The notes under the pieces are model-generated. The model did not search any database. It saw only the letters and a list, made by a program, of their open reading frames with translations, and was not told where the DNA came from. Positions 1 through 11,406 of a stretch of 64,000 bases of DNA are shown here, one piece after another. Source of the DNA: Cryptomeria japonica (Eukaryota; Streptophyta; Pinopsida; Cupressales; Cupressaceae); contig NC_081411.1 of the NCBI RefSeq assembly GCF_030272615.1, forward strand, positions 215,186,654-215,250,653, written 5' to 3'. A program made the position numbers and the translations under genes. Position 1 is the stretch's first letter; each line of letters opens with the position of its first letter.

Positions 1-113
1 CTAGGGGCGTCCCTCAAGGTTTTATAATTAATCTCCCTCTACAATTTATCATTCCAGAAATTTAATATTCCTGCCTGATACAGTATAGGGTTGAATGATG
101 GATATGATTGCAG

Positions 114-332
114 GCGTGGAGTAATGGCGAATACCGCAGCATAGCCCATCGTGTTGTTTGTAAAGGGTGGATAGATCGTATGTCGACTGCCTTAATCACT
201 GCCTTTCCAATGGAGAGGGAAATCTGGGCGCCTGAAGAGCTTGTTGACGCCAACAATCCATGGCGTTACAAGCCTTTCATATTCTCGCAATTCAAGCATG
301 ACTTTCAAACCAATAAAGAATGCAAAAGATAA
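114..332 (+). CDS. 2-oxoglutarate/Fe(II)-dependent dioxygenase, last exon (partial gene)
   Basis: The gene begins upstream of the window and only its C-terminal exon is seen. An intron acceptor (..gattgcag) ends at 113, and the frame continues AWSNGEYRSIAHRVV to a TAA at 330-332. The pattern WSNGxYRSxxHRVV followed by DRMS is the third iron ligand (His) and the RxS motif that binds 2-oxoglutarate in plant dioxygenases. The ending, APEELVD...YKPF.F..F, is the usual C-terminus. This intron position, just before the WSNG motif, is common in the family. Such soluble enzymes hydroxylate or desaturate hormones and specialised metabolites; gibberellin or auxin oxidases are possible, but the substrate cannot be told from 72 residues. 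The exon has no frame damage. Confidence 0.85.
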   Translation, partial: AWSNGEYRSIAHRVVCKGWIDRMSTALITAFPMEREIWAPEELVDANNPWRYKPFIFSQFKHDFQTNKECKR

Positions 333-979
333 AACTGCTGCTCTCGAACAAATCGCTGGTATATAATGAACAGTGGGTTTGTGCAGTGATGTTTCTTTTT
401 AGCTTGGACCATTCATACATATATGTATAATCTTACAATGGTAACCAGAAAAATGTTCTTCTTGTATTATTATTTTTTTTTTCATGCTGCTTGAGATTCG
501 AATTTAAGACCTCTTATTTAGGAGACTTACAGCTAACTGCTGCAATGTGGGGCCATCCCCTATACCTAATTTTGATACATAGGCTAGAAGTCTCTCATTA
601 AGTTCAAATATAATTTTAAAAATTTTTAAGTTCAAAATGCACTTTTTTTTTGTTGTCTACGTTTTTGGATTTGGTATTATTGCAGATTACATGCTATCAT
701 GTATTACTTATGAAGTATATATTATATTCAAATTCTTATTCATGTGTTGTCATATGTGTAAGATCAATGATTTTTTCCTACTTATTTGTAATGTTATTTC
801 TATTGTAGTCTTAAGTTTGTTGCACTATATACTTTTTTGTTACAATTATCAAAGAAGTACAAAGTTTGGACTCTCTAAAGGCTTCCGAAGTAATTTCATT
901 GACACTTTCCTTTGAATTATTTCTATTGAATTTTGATTTTTAAAGTCATGATTATGATTTTTATGCTTGAATTGTATAT

Positions 980-1041
980 AGTGGGTTCAATAAATTATGC
1001 CCATCAGGGTAGTGGGTTCAATAAATTATGCCCATCAGGGT
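980..1041. repeat. 31-bp perfect tandem duplication
   Basis: The unit starting AGTGGGTTCAATAAATTATG is present twice without a mismatch (980-1010 and 1011-1041). It looks like a recent replication-slippage duplication in intergenic DNA. Confidence 0.9.
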
Positions 1042-1504
1042 GCCGCACAAATGCAATAGTTCTCAAAAGATGAGGACCTTTCAAAGTCTATCATGGCAGC
1101 AATAATAAAAGATAACTCAAAAAATATCATAGATTTGAATTCATTAATATTTTTATAATTGATTTCCCCATTCACAAGATTTTTTCATTAATGCATGTAT
1201 TGATTTTCATAGCCATGATTTCTCTACCATTGTCATCACTGTCCAAATTATAGATAGAAACTTAGCTCCTAATATGTATCGATCAATCGATCAATGATAT
1301 TTGGGGTAGAATGCCTATGAAATTAGGACATTTGAATCACAATCACAAGCCATTACTACTTTCTTTTAATAAGTTACAGAAATCTTGCTTTTCAATTTCA
1401 TTTTCATAATAGATTTTTAATTAAATTTTATCTTTAATTTCCTATCAACGGATCTCTTAAATCTTTTATAGTTACAAATGCTAATTTATTATTATGAATC
1501 TTCC

Positions 1505-1660
1505 TGCAATTCCCTCGCCCTTCTTTTGGCATTCCCTTGCAAACCCTTCTACGAACTCCAATTGTTTGGCCAAGACTACGACCTCCTTAGGCGTCCCGAC
1601 TTCATTTAATGGGAAGGTTTTTGTAGTCCACACGTAGTTGGAATCCCGACTTCTATATTG
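1505..1660 (-). pseudogene. Coding-like stretch of unknown family
   Basis: The minus strand stays open for 52 codons and has protein-like composition, including the run WTTKTFPLNEVGTPKEVVVL followed by a charged helix-like segment rich in E, F, K and Q. No start codon or splice context is clear, and the surrounding DNA is AT-rich and full of stops. It is most likely a relic of a transposon or gene. I do not recognise the family. Confidence 0.3.
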
Positions 1661-2443
1661 AGACTTTCATTGCACAAACATCATTTGCTAAATAGCCCAT
1701 TATGTATCAGCACTATCTCACCTGATTAAATAAATTCAAAACTTCCGAACCATAAAACTGAATCGAACCTGATCGGCTTTCATAGAATCTACTTTTCCCC
1801 GAACATAGACAAGTTCATCGTGGATCTTCTTAGCCAGTAGGAACTTGGAGTTACCAGATACATGTCACTAAAATATAAAATCATTGCTTTCTTTTTATTT
1901 AGTTTGAGGAGTCTACAGTTAACTAAATCAATTAAACAGCGATATGCTCTGTAACATGTGAGCAGGAAAGTTCATCAAAGAATATATGGAAACGAACTAC
2001 TTGTTGTGGTGAAGGAACAAGACAAAGTCACAGCAGAAAGCATCACTTTAACAGCTTCGCTCATCCCTTCAAAAGTCTCTTGCTGCAAATCAGGATTATT
2101 ATTTTTCATTTGTTTATAGTATTTCTCATTTGCAGAAATGTTGTCGAATTTTTATTAAATATTAGCTATTCAAAAAAGCCCTGCTGCAACCCAACATGCA
2201 TTCCCCAATCATTTCAATACGTCAACGGCCACTATATGTACCTTGGTAGAAAGATAGGACTTCAAGAATTTTTATGTCAAACCACCAAAAACACTACCAT
2301 TTGAAACGTTCAAAGGACAATCAGTGTCCCCTGTTTCTGAGTTTAGACAAACAAAACATTGTTTGTAATTGCGAAATGAATAGATTACATGATTACATGA
2401 TTGTGATGTAATATAATAGACATTAAGTTTTCACAATCTAAGA

Positions 2444-2534
2444 GATATAAATCAGCTTTTTCTGAATTCGATTATGTGTAAATATTTTTATCAAATTTAC
2501 GCATAATCTAATCTAGAACTGCTGATTTATATGT
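2444..2534. repeat. Imperfect foldback (MITE-like) repeat
   Basis: GATATAAATCAGC...ATTATGTGTAAAT on the left is mirrored by ATTTACGCATAAT...GCTGATTTATAT on the right, separated by a few bases. The two arms pair over about 25 bases with an unpaired middle. It may be a small non-autonomous inverted-repeat element. No clear target-site duplication was found. Confidence 0.45.
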
Positions 2535-2858
2535 AATGTAATATATTATTTAACTGATAAAACTAATAAAATCATAACAATATAGAAAAACACATAAAAA
2601 CTGAATTGCATAATAACAGTTGACGATGATACACAACTTTTAAAATTAATAAATGAAACATTTCAGTAAACTGTGATTTATGGACACTTGATTCTCTAAT
2701 TTGAACACCATAAAACCTCTTACTGCCAACAGTATTAATAAATTCAATTCCTCAAATACATTACAATATAAAAAAGTAAATATGGGGTATACAGTTATCT
2801 CCAACACTTATTTGTACAATGCTTCAAACATAAACCCACCTTGGTTTCTATGACATTC

Positions 2859-4329
2859 CTAAGCCAAATGTAAGAAATCTTGTGTGATTGGAAGTAGAAT
2901 GCGATTGGGATCAGTTTCTATTGCACTTAACTGTTCCATTGGAAGATGCATGTATACTATCCAACTACCGTCTCCTACAGGGCTATGAGTAGGCATGACA
3001 TAGCCCGCTTCAGCACCCCAAGGGAAATGGTAGCTTACAAAAGTAGGCTTTCCCCATCCAAAATCAACCTCATACAAAGGAAACGACAGTCCATAAGACA
3101 CCAAAACTGCAGGTCCTGAGGACTCCATGTCATCTGCTCCGCAGTAAATCTTGGCTAAGACAGGTGTTGGCTTTGTAGTCTCAACGAAGTCAATTAAGCT
3201 TTGAAAGTGTTCCTCATTTGCTGCACTCTTTATGGCATCATGAATTAACCCTGCACTCCAATAAAGTGGTTTGCTTTTTATATAACCAGCATTAGACTCA
3301 GCAAAGGGCAAGGTTAGAACATTGCCAAAGTAATTGGCAGAAATCCCAATCTCCCTTAAGTGTTGGCGTCCATCTACAACTATTCCTATTTTACAATTCA
3401 TGGTGTCCTTGACCTTGTGGGTGCTTATCAGTAGCTTCCACAAGTAAGCACTGAAAACCTCTAATTTGGTGTTACTCTTACCATCTTTTTTTGCATTGAA
3501 TTGGAGATCCATAATGTTCTTCACATCTAGATAGTAAATTCTACTTACTAAAGAAGGTGGGTGAGGGTTTTCTTGGCTGAATTCTTGTGAACAATGCCTC
3601 ACATACATATTGTTAATTTCAGCACAGTGAGCAGGGGAATCTCGAGGGCATAATATGGAGCGTGTAATGCTTGGATTCAGAGATGCAGTTGAGTCATTTC
3701 TAGAAAGCTTTGCCCAACTTGTGAAAAACATGTTTGCAGAGTATGCATCTGCAATTCTGTGGTCGAAAGTGCAGCCAATAACAAGACCTCCACAGCCAAA
3801 TTCTATCACCTGCAAATACCTAAAAACTGTTAAGGTTGTTATGCAGAAAGCAAAAAGGGTGGAAAGAATTATGTGCTCTTACCTGAACAGCAAAGACTGG
3901 AATGCCATCTTCTTGAAAGGGTTTTGAAAGTAAAGGAACAAGCTTCCCCTGCACAGACTCATCAGGGTCGTATAAATTCAGCTGAGAAAGAGGAGCTGCA
4001 GCATAAGCTTGGGTGAAGCGAACTCCCTTGTTATTGCAATGGACCTTTGGTAGGCCAATACTATCTGTAACCAATCTTCCCGCAAATACATAATAGGACA
4101 CTAACACCTTCGAGAGGGAAGTCTTGAGATGAGATAGTGCTGATGCAAAAGTCCTAGGAAAGGGATTTTTATAACAGAAGAACACATGGACAGAAACTGG
4201 AGGAATAAGGAGATCTAGATTTGACAGAGGAAGGATGTGCTGCTGCATTAGAAGTGTAGGCACTATAACTTCTGTGTTAACAATCTTCAACTCATAATCT
4301 TTGGAAATGGGAGCGTTAACCGAAGCCAT
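2859..4329 (-). CDS. BAHD acyltransferase (HXXXD-type), two exons
   Basis: BAHD enzymes are cytosolic and transfer an acyl group from acyl-CoA to an alcohol or amine. Exon 1 is 4329-3883 (149 codons), and a GT-AG intron of 73 bp spans 3882-3810. Exon 2 is 3809-2859, giving a protein of about 465 residues, normal for the family. The intron falls in phase 0 after ..GIPVFAVQ, the classic BAHD position. The catalytic motif is HRIAD, with the general base His, in CTFDHRIADAYSANMF. The structural motif near the C-terminus is DFGWGKP. The frame is intact and a TATA box lies at a good distance. The HRIADAYSANMF signature and N-terminal LPLSNLDLL resemble plant coniferyl-alcohol or hydroxycinnamoyl-type acyltransferases; this is inference and the substrate is unknown. 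It does not have the HAVADG-type motif common in taxane acetyltransferases. Related broken fragments lie at 19051-19590 and 22313-22390. Confidence 0.93.
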
Positions 4330-4386
4330 CTCAGCACAATCTCTACAAGCTTATCCACGAATGCAAGTTTCAACCATTCTTGTTAG

Positions 4387-4392
4387 TTTATA
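4387..4392 (-). promoter_or_regulatory. TATA box of the BAHD gene
   Basis: On the minus strand CTATAAAC lies 58-63 bp upstream of the ATG at 4329. This would put transcription start about 30 bp upstream of the ATG. A second weaker TATA-like site is near 4499. Confidence 0.55.
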
Positions 4393-4504
4393 GCATTAGC
4401 AGTGCCGATTTGCTTGGTTTACTACTGATTAAGCCCATTCCGATTCATTGCCTAAACAAAATTTCTTGTTAATTCTTCAGTAGCCTGTACCACACAATAT
4501 AAAT

Positions 4505-4612
4505 TTTCTCTTATCCAAAACGACGAGGAACATGTTAATGTAAGAATTGTGCTGAACCCGTGTTATTTTGTTCTCCACGGTGTACATATTGTCTTACCCA
4601 AAACGACGTTAA
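4505..4612 (-). promoter_or_regulatory. Two AAACGACG motifs in the BAHD promoter
   Basis: Plus-strand CTTATCCAAAACGACG and CTTACCCAAAACGACG occur about 80 bp apart, 190-280 bp upstream of the BAHD start. The same motif is amplified to five copies in the paralogous promoter fragment at 19385-19505, which argues it is more than chance. Its function is unknown. Confidence 0.4.
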
Positions 4613-4898
4613 ACCTGCAAACTAAGAATTGTGGTGGTCATTCTGTGCTCGTCTATTCCAACGATTTAAATATTTTTTAATTCAATTGTTCAAATTAGAT
4701 TTCTCTACTAAGGTGGATTTTATTTAAAAATAACACACTCTCTCAATTTAACATGGATTCTCGTATTTGCTAGTCTAGCATTTCTTACTGCAGCTTTTAA
4801 AACATGTCAAAAGCTTCAATGATTGAGTCCCCTGGATTTAGTTGTGTTTCCCGCATAATTAGGCGCCCAATTTAAACCTACACCATATAATCTTTTAC

Positions 4899-6515
4899 GG
4901 CACTGGCTATGCAGTAATGTAAACAGCACCCCCATAGCCTAGGCCTGTCCTTATGCTTCTGCAGTAAGTACCATCCATTGGAAGGCCTCGGGGAAAACAA
5001 TATCACGTCCGTGCAACCATCATCTCCCTCACCGAAAAAAACGTCTGACCCGTTGCCGTAAGGGAAGGTGATTGAATCCCAGCCCCACCAGAAGGCTGCC
5101 GGCCCAGCTCTCCCTTTAAAAAATATTATTTATATCATTTTTTTAAATATATTTTTTAAACATATTTTATTTATATTTTATTTTTCATTTTTTAATATAT
5201 TAAAAATTATATTTGATATTTTTATTTTTAATTTTTTAATATATTTTATTTTAGATTATATTTTAGATTTTTTTAATATATTTTATTTATACTTATATTA
5301 TAAACTCATATTAAATATATAATTAAAATATATTGAATAAAATATTAAATAAGTATAAAGTTTAAATAAGATCATCCTTATGTCTATTAATAAATATTTA
5401 GGATGTATATACTAGTTTGTAATAGTGGGATGAATAATATTTCTATATTTAATTTTATAAAACTTAAAAAACCTATAAAACTCATTAAACTTTCAGTTAT
5501 AAAACTTATCAAACTCTCATTGAGCCTTAAACCTAAACTAAAATGAAATAAACCCTTAACCTCCTCAATGTACTTAAATATTAAACTAATTTGAACCCTA
5601 TTTCTACAACTAAAACAAATTGAACCCTAATACAAATTAAATAGAATCGTAACCCAACCTTAAAATTAAAACTAACTACAAATTACAATCGTAACCCTAA
5701 CCGTGAGGTAAACACTAATTACAATCCTCATCCTAACCCAAAAGAAATTACCCTAAACCTAAAGATAATCTAAACAGTAATCCTAACCATAATTCTTATT
5801 CTAATCATAACCTTAATATAAATCCTAATACTAATCATAACTCTAACCCTAAAAATAACCATAATCATAATTATAACCATAACTCTTAATCTTAACCCTG
5901 ACACTAATAATGATATAAACTGTAACTGTACCATAACCTCGATAAAGTGTGTTCTCCTGTGCTGCTGTTAAAAGGGATTGGTTGGGTCTTTAAATTTTTT
6001 TTTTTTATATTTTTATTAAATTTTTTAATATAATTTGTATATATATATATATATATATATATATTTTAAATTTTATATATTTTATTAATATTTTAATAAA
6101 TATGTTTATTAAATTTTTAATATATTTTCTTTATTTTTAATGTACTTTATTTATATTTTTAAAATGTATTTCTATATTTAATTATATATAATTTAAAATT
6201 ATATTATTTAATTCATAAATAAATGCATATTCTATATTTAATTATATAATATTTAAATATATTATATTTTTTAAGTACTTTATAGTATAATAAATTTTAT
6301 GCACTACATTAAATTTATTATAATATAAATTTTATATGCTTTATTATGATTCAAAAGTGAATAAGCTTTCAATTATAATTCAAAATCACTAAAGTAAATT
6401 ATAAGTGAAAGTTTATTCACTTTTGAATTATAATTGAAAGTTTATTACATTTTGAATTATAATTAAATTTAATAAACTTATAAAGTTTTAATTTTTTTGC
6501 ACTTTTAAATTATAA
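4899..6515. repeat. Left long inverted repeat of the MULE
   Basis: This arm is the reverse complement of 15827-17553 plus 9506-9570, with small indels. For example, the left has about 48 extra bases near 6370-6420. It contains a short GC-rich outer part (4899-5110), then AT-rich DNA, a degenerate hexamer tract (5540-5940) and an (AT)n run near 6035-6063. The matching right-arm block is interrupted by the LINE. Confidence 0.85.
5540..5940. repeat. Degenerate telomere-like hexamer tract in the MULE arm
   Basis: Runs such as AACCCTAA, AATCCTAATACTAATCAT and AACTCTAACCCTAA keep a six-base period around the core AACCCT with many substitutions. The inverted copy lies at about 16290-16640 in the right arm as TTAGGG-like repeats. 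Canonical plant telomeres are seven-base CCCTAAA, so this is a distinct degenerate array and not a plain telomere relic. Confidence 0.6.
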
Positions 6516-6905
6516 TTAAATCTAATGAAAACTTAATAACTTTATTAAATTTGATTATAATTAAAAAGTGAAAAAAGTTAACTTTATAAAGCTTTTGATT
6601 AAGGAAAACCAGGTTTTAAGGGACCCAAAACCCACTTACATATCGAAAAGAAAAGCAATAGAGAAACTAGAGAGGACAAAATAAAGAGAGAAAGACTGCA
6701 AAAGAATAGCGCAAAAGATAGCAGCCAGAGTAAAGAATAGCAAAAGGCCAGCGAGAGACTGACACACCTAAAACAAAATTAGAGCATTTTAGGTGAAAAT
6801 GTTTATGGTCTCTTTAGCATCCCTGACAAGCATCATCATCGCATTTGCTGCCTCTTTCAAGTCTTTACTTTCTTGCACTTGTTGATTACCTTTGGTCTTC
6901 AGCTC
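6516..6905. other. Non-coding stretch inside the MULE
   Basis: A purine-rich segment (6640-6760) follows the inner end of the left inverted repeat. It is probably the 3' untranslated part of the minus-strand DUF4283 gene that ends near 6906. No motif is recognised. Confidence 0.4.
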
Positions 6906-9130
6906 CTACTCTTTTGCATTTTGCCTAGTTCTGCATTTGGAAGAGTGTTGGACAAAACTAGAAGTTGGCTCATCATCAACAATCACAGTGTCTTTATTTT
7001 GCTTATCCTTCTCCAGGCAAGCAACCAATGCATTCATATTTTGAGAAGACACCTTCAACATAGCCAAGCTATGCTCCATGAATTTCCTCAGAGCACTCTC
7101 GATTTTTTGAATCCAATTGTTTATTAGATCATTATCAGACTCACCCTTTTCTTTGAGAGTCCTCACCACATCCTCCAGGTGCTTCAAATCTCCCTTTATA
7201 ATCTCACCTTCCAACCAGTCCGAAATTTCTTTTTCGTCCTCTGCTTCACTATTATCCTCCGCATTTTCCTCTTTTCCTTTATTATTGATATCCTTAACCA
7301 AATTATCAATTTTGAAATCCAACTTTCTCTATTTTTCCTGAATGCTTGTAATGTTATCAACCACTCACTTCTGAAAATTAAACATTTCCAGAGAGTTGTT
7401 TCTAGCAGCATTCAGAATAGTACCTGCATCCTCTAGGTCCTGAGCAGAATCCTCAGACCTAGGGTTGCCCTCCTCCATATTATTCTGCACATCATCCTTG
7501 TTGTTTGAATCATAGGGACTCTCCTTTGCCTCTGACTCATCAACATTCTCTTCTCTCTGCTCATTATCCTTGTCTCCTTCCTTACCCTCAACCTCCTTCT
7601 CCTACTCATTCTTTGCCTCTTCTTCTAGCTCCTTCTCTTGCTCCTACTCAAAATCAGCCTTCTCTTCAACGTCTTCTTCAGATTTCTTACTAACCCTCGA
7701 TTTATTTTTAGGGGGAAGATTGGAAGAATCCTCATCATAGTCAGAACTGTCATAATCCTCAGAAATATGGGCATTCTCCACAAAGGGATCATCCTTATTA
7801 GCCTTAACTTTATCCTTAAGATTCTCATAAATTAACAAAATAAGACCTTGGTGGGCAATGGGGTAGGAATTAGGTTTCTTAGCATGGTCAACCAGACTGT
7901 CATTAAGGGAGGAGGCCAGATAAAAGGGTAGAGATATCTTAGAGCCATGGTGAAAGTGATTAAGGATAACAAAGTGATAATTATAGACTTTCAAATACAT
8001 TCTCTTCATCCTTTCTGATTTCCTTCTGAGGAATATCCTTGGAAGGACCAACTTTCCTTTCATCCCTTGTTATATCTTTTGAGTTACTAGGAAGTCCAGT
8101 CCCTCCTTCCGATCTACCCTCCTCATTTTTGTTTAGTTTCTCTTTCCAGATCTGTTTGACATGATTATTGTTCTTCTGAGCATTCTTTGGGTTACTAGGA
8201 CAAGCCTTTGCCCAATGTCCAACTTTCTTACATGAGAATCACACAAAAGGGAAGGATTCAAACTCTATAACTTGTTCCCACATACCTAACTTGGAATTTT
8301 TTTTTATAGAGCTAGGAAGGTTTGTATTCTGTGAGATATTAACACATATCCTTGCATACACCGGTCTCTTTCGCGCTATTGCCATAGAGTCTATAGCTAC
8401 AAGCTCCCCAAAGGATTTAGCAATGCTTGAGAACACGTCCTCCAACCAAAATTCAAGTGGCAAACTAGGCAACCGCACCTAGACCGAGGTAGATTCAAAA
8501 AAGGAATCATTGAGCTCCATTTTTGGAGACCATTTTCTTAAAGATAAAGAAGACTTCCCAAGCATCCAGGGTCCTCCACTTAGAGCCATTTCCAAATCTT
8601 CACCACAAGAGAAGGAAAAGACAAAAAAACCCTTGACAGGGCTGAGACATCAACCTATCCTTTCACCCTCCATTTTCTCTTCACAAATGACCTAACAACT
8701 TCAATATTAGGTCTGGGTCCAACAAATTTCCCCACCAGAGAAAATGCCATTAGAGAAATACTGTGATCTGTGACCACATCTGGTACTGCAATAGTTAATA
8801 TGCCTACCTTTCTATCAGAAATATCTTCCACAAAGGGAAAGGTAGATTTACCAATAGGCTTGTTTGCAAATAAACTGTTCCAAGGTTTGACCACCTTGTC
8901 TTCAGCCATCTTTTTCATCTCAGCATTCAAGTTCTCGTGACCCAAATTTGAAGAATCTTCAGTATTTTTAAAGACAAGAGGAAGGTCCCAATGTCGTGGG
9001 TCCCCATCCTCTCAACCATCCTCATCATCCACCATAGATCCCAAAGAGACAAGTTGTCCTTGAGCTATAGAGGCACCAGAACCAGAGGAACCAACCGCAC
9101 TATTCCCTCCACTTGCTAATTATCTTAGCT
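6906..9130 (-). pseudogene. DUF4283 / zinc-knuckle protein (LINE ORF1-like), decayed
   Basis: Read from 9130 downward, the frame begins with a Gly/Ser and acidic N-terminus (..SLGSMVDDEDG) and continues through VVKPWNSLF, DVVTDHSISLMAFSLVGKFV and GFFVFSFSCGEDLEMALSGG. Next comes VRLPSLPLEFWLEDVFSSIA and a CX2CX4HX4C knuckle (CFSCKKVGHWAKAC, about 8190-8240). This is the order of a DUF4283 nucleic-acid-binding protein, the usual ORF1 of plant L1 elements. A long charged, acidic, coiled tail follows down to about 6906. Several stops (for example TGA where TGG fits at ~9010, and another near 8655) and frameshifts break it. There is no endonuclease or RT downstream, so it looks like a captured or orphaned ORF1 in the MULE. 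Confidence 0.7.
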
Positions 9131-9506
9131 ACTTCTTGGAATAGTTAACTTTATAAAAAATTTGAATTCGACGAATGGAGGGAATAGAGAGGCTAGTTCC
9201 TCTGGTTCTGCTACCTCTGCAACTCAAGGAAAACTTGTCTCTTTGGGATCTACGGTGGATGATGAGGATGGTTGAGAGGATGGGGACCCATGACATCGGG
9301 ACCATCCTCTTGCCTTTAAAAATAATGAAGATTCTTCAAATTTGGGCCACAAGAACTTGAATGCTGAGCTGGAAAAGATGGTTGAAGACAAGGTGGTCAA
9401 ACCCTGGAACAATTTATTTACAAACAAGCCTATTGGTAAATCTACCTTTCCCTTTGTGGAAGATATTTCTTATAGAAAGGTAGGCAAATTAGCTATTGCA
9501 GTACCA
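8791..9506. repeat. Palindrome: inverted copies of the DUF4283 gene 5' end
   Basis: Positions 9175-9506 are the diverged reverse complement of about 9129-8791. Both encode the segment around HENLNAE/HKNLNAE and KPIGKSTFPFVEDIS, on opposite strands. The spacer at the centre is only about 45 bp. At 9506 the right copy jumps directly into the inner end of the MULE inverted repeat, so the middle of the right arm has been deleted. Confidence 0.85.
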
Positions 9507-9570
9507 TATGCTTTTAAAAGTGAAAAAAACTTAAAACTTTATAAGTTTATTAAATTTAATTATAATTCAA
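9506..9570. repeat. Inner piece of the MULE right inverted repeat, cut off by the LINE
   Basis: This is the reverse complement of about 6445-6515. The rest of the right arm resumes at 15827 on the other side of the LINE. Its last 20 bases are the left copy of the LINE target-site duplication. Confidence 0.8.
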
Positions 9571-9672
9571 TGTTTTTTTTTTAGTTATGTTGAAAAGGAA
9601 ATGGAGAAACATGAGGTTCGTGTTGTCCGAGTAGGGAGCCGAGCACAGGCTCGGGCATCGCAACCCTAGATC

Positions 9673-11406
9673 ATGAGTGGGGTTGGCTGTTGGTGTGGTG
9701 GTTGGAGGTTGATGACTGCGGGAGTGGGAGTTACTGCGGGTGGGGGTGGCTACGGAGCTGTGGGGGTGGGAGTTGCTTTGGGTGGGGATGGCTATGGAGC
9801 TGCAGAGGTGGGTTTAGTTGCGGGAGGCAAGGGCTGGGGTCTCCTGCAGATTTGCAGCATGGTTGTGGGGAAGGGCAGTGGGGGCCTCATTCTGCTTGGT
9901 GGGGGAGTGTGTGGCCCCGCAAGGGGGTGTAGATTCTTTGCCCAAGCCCTTTGGGGAGGGGGCTCTTCGCTTAGTGCGATGTCTAGATCTAGAGGAGAGG
10001 CCTCGAACGCGCCTCACGATATGGATTTCTAGACTACGGTGGGTTTGAAATCACCACCCCATAATGTGAAGACCTTTGATAATCACCTTTATGCCTTAGA
10101 GTCCGAGGCTAGAAGTGCTAGGGGCACTCGGATCTCGAAGATTAACGACTGCTTGGAGAGGTGCAACGAGAGACCAAGTTTGAGTATTCCTCTGGAGATG
10201 ATCGTGGAGGATGTTGATTAATTTTCAAAACATTCTTTATACTGCAAGTTCTTGGGGATGAGGGTTTCTCTGTAGTTTTTGGAGAACTGGGCACAGAGAA
10301 CATGGGCTTTGAAAGGGGAAATGGAGATTATGTTGCTGGCAAACAACTACTTCATGGTTACCTTTAATTGCATGGAGGATCGGAGTAGGGTTTTTGAAGG
10401 AGGGTCATACTTCTACAACCAGGTGGGGTTGTTCATCAAACCTTGGCATGCAGGGTTCAATCCTTCAGAGGAAATCTCGAATAGGGTTCCAGTATGGGTC
10501 TGCTTGCCACATTTTTTGGTAGAATGTTGTTGGGAGGATGTGCTATGGCTGCTCACTTCAGTGCTTGGGAGGCCAGTTGAGGCCCCATCTCAAACCCTTG
10601 GGAGAAGGGTAATGACCTATTCTCCTATCTATGTGGAAATTGACCTTAGTAAGCCTCTGCCATATGCTATAGATATGTGTGCAGGTTCTTATTCCTGGGT
10701 GCAGCAACTGGATTATGAGACTTTACCATTTTGGTGTCGTCTGTGTCATGAATATGGCCATCCTTAGTGCAAGTGTCCTAAATATAAATCGATGGTGCGC
10801 CAACCTCAACAGCTGACTCACAACACAGAGGGGGCCGAAAAAGGAAAAGCCGCCTCATCTGGGGAAGTTGTGGGTTCTGATGGTTTTGTCCCAGTTAAGA
10901 CAATGAACAGGAATCAGAGACAAAAGAGGCCCCATCAAGAGAGACAGGAGGAGGAAACCTTTAACAAGTTTGATTCCTTGGATGACCTCACCCAGCAGGA
11001 GGTGAACCCTGGGCTGACTCCTTTGGATCAGGGTGTGTAAGGGTTGGTTAATGATAGTGCGGACTGGGACTTGACCCAGGCTCTGCAAATTGCTGGGAGT
11101 CAGTAGATGGAGATGGATCGGCCAGGGGTGGCTCAATTGGGGACCATTCCTAGTATTGTAGTGGAGCTGGTTGGGGGGAATGCCTCTCCTTCAGTTCAAA
11201 AAGTGGAATCTATTGGGGCCAAAAGTAACAAGATGGGCTTACATTTGGGTCTTCACCAGAAGGACATTAAGAAAGGATCAATGGAGAAGAGTTGCAAGGT
11301 TGACAAAAAAAAGGATTTGGAGAAGATCAAATTGATTGGGGAGAATTTGGTTGAGTCAAGGTCATTAAAGACTCTGGATTCTCACTTTTCCAATCCCCCT
11401 AAATGA
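9673..11406 (+). pseudogene. LINE ORF1: Gly-rich, DUF4283, zinc knuckle
   Basis: One frame runs from ATG 9673 to TGA 11404-11406 (578 codons). The N-terminus is Gly-rich (9680-9830). The DUF4283 fold (about 10270-10650) includes NYFMVTFNCMEDRSRVFEGG, VPVWVCLPHFLVE and YVEIDLSKPLP. A CX2CX4HX4C knuckle (CRLCHEYGHPxCKC) sits near 10735-10776, with a premature TAG inside it at 10765. A basic, Gln-rich and acidic tail follows. In-frame stops are at 10030 (TAG), 10219 (TAA), about 10273 (TAG), 10765 (TAG), 11038 (TAA) and about 11104 (TAG). There is no frameshift. ORF1 proteins bind element RNA. Compare the related minus-strand gene at 6906-9130. Confidence 0.8.

Larger units (their letters stand above)
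333..2858. other. AT-rich intergenic region between the dioxygenase and BAHD genes
   Basis: No convincing gene is visible. The first ~130 bp is probably the dioxygenase 3' UTR. The stretch holds a 31-bp tandem duplication (980-1041), a short coding-like stretch on the minus strand (1505-1660) and a foldback repeat (2444-2534). Positions 1970-2085 read on the minus strand give about 36 open codons ending in a stop, after an acceptor-like ttgcag. This could be a last exon, but it has no recognisable family. Confidence 0.6.

Noticed and set aside
637-915. 92-codon hydrophobic frame after the dioxygenase exon
   Set aside because: AT-rich composition alone can give Phe/Cys/Ile-rich frames. No start context, splice sites or homologous pattern were seen.
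2859-4329. Assignment of the BAHD gene to taxane (paclitaxel) acylation
   Set aside because: The catalytic motif is HRIAD with the AYSANMF context, unlike the taxane acyltransferases I know, and nothing else in the window supports that pathway.
5068-5322. 84-codon frame at the MULE left arm
   Set aside because: Phe/Ile/Leu/Tyr-only composition comes from AT-rich repeat DNA inside the inverted repeat.
7505-7835. Plus-strand open frames opposite the DUF4283 gene
   Set aside because: They are antisense to an acidic, low-complexity part of the minus-strand gene. The minus reading has family motifs and these do not.
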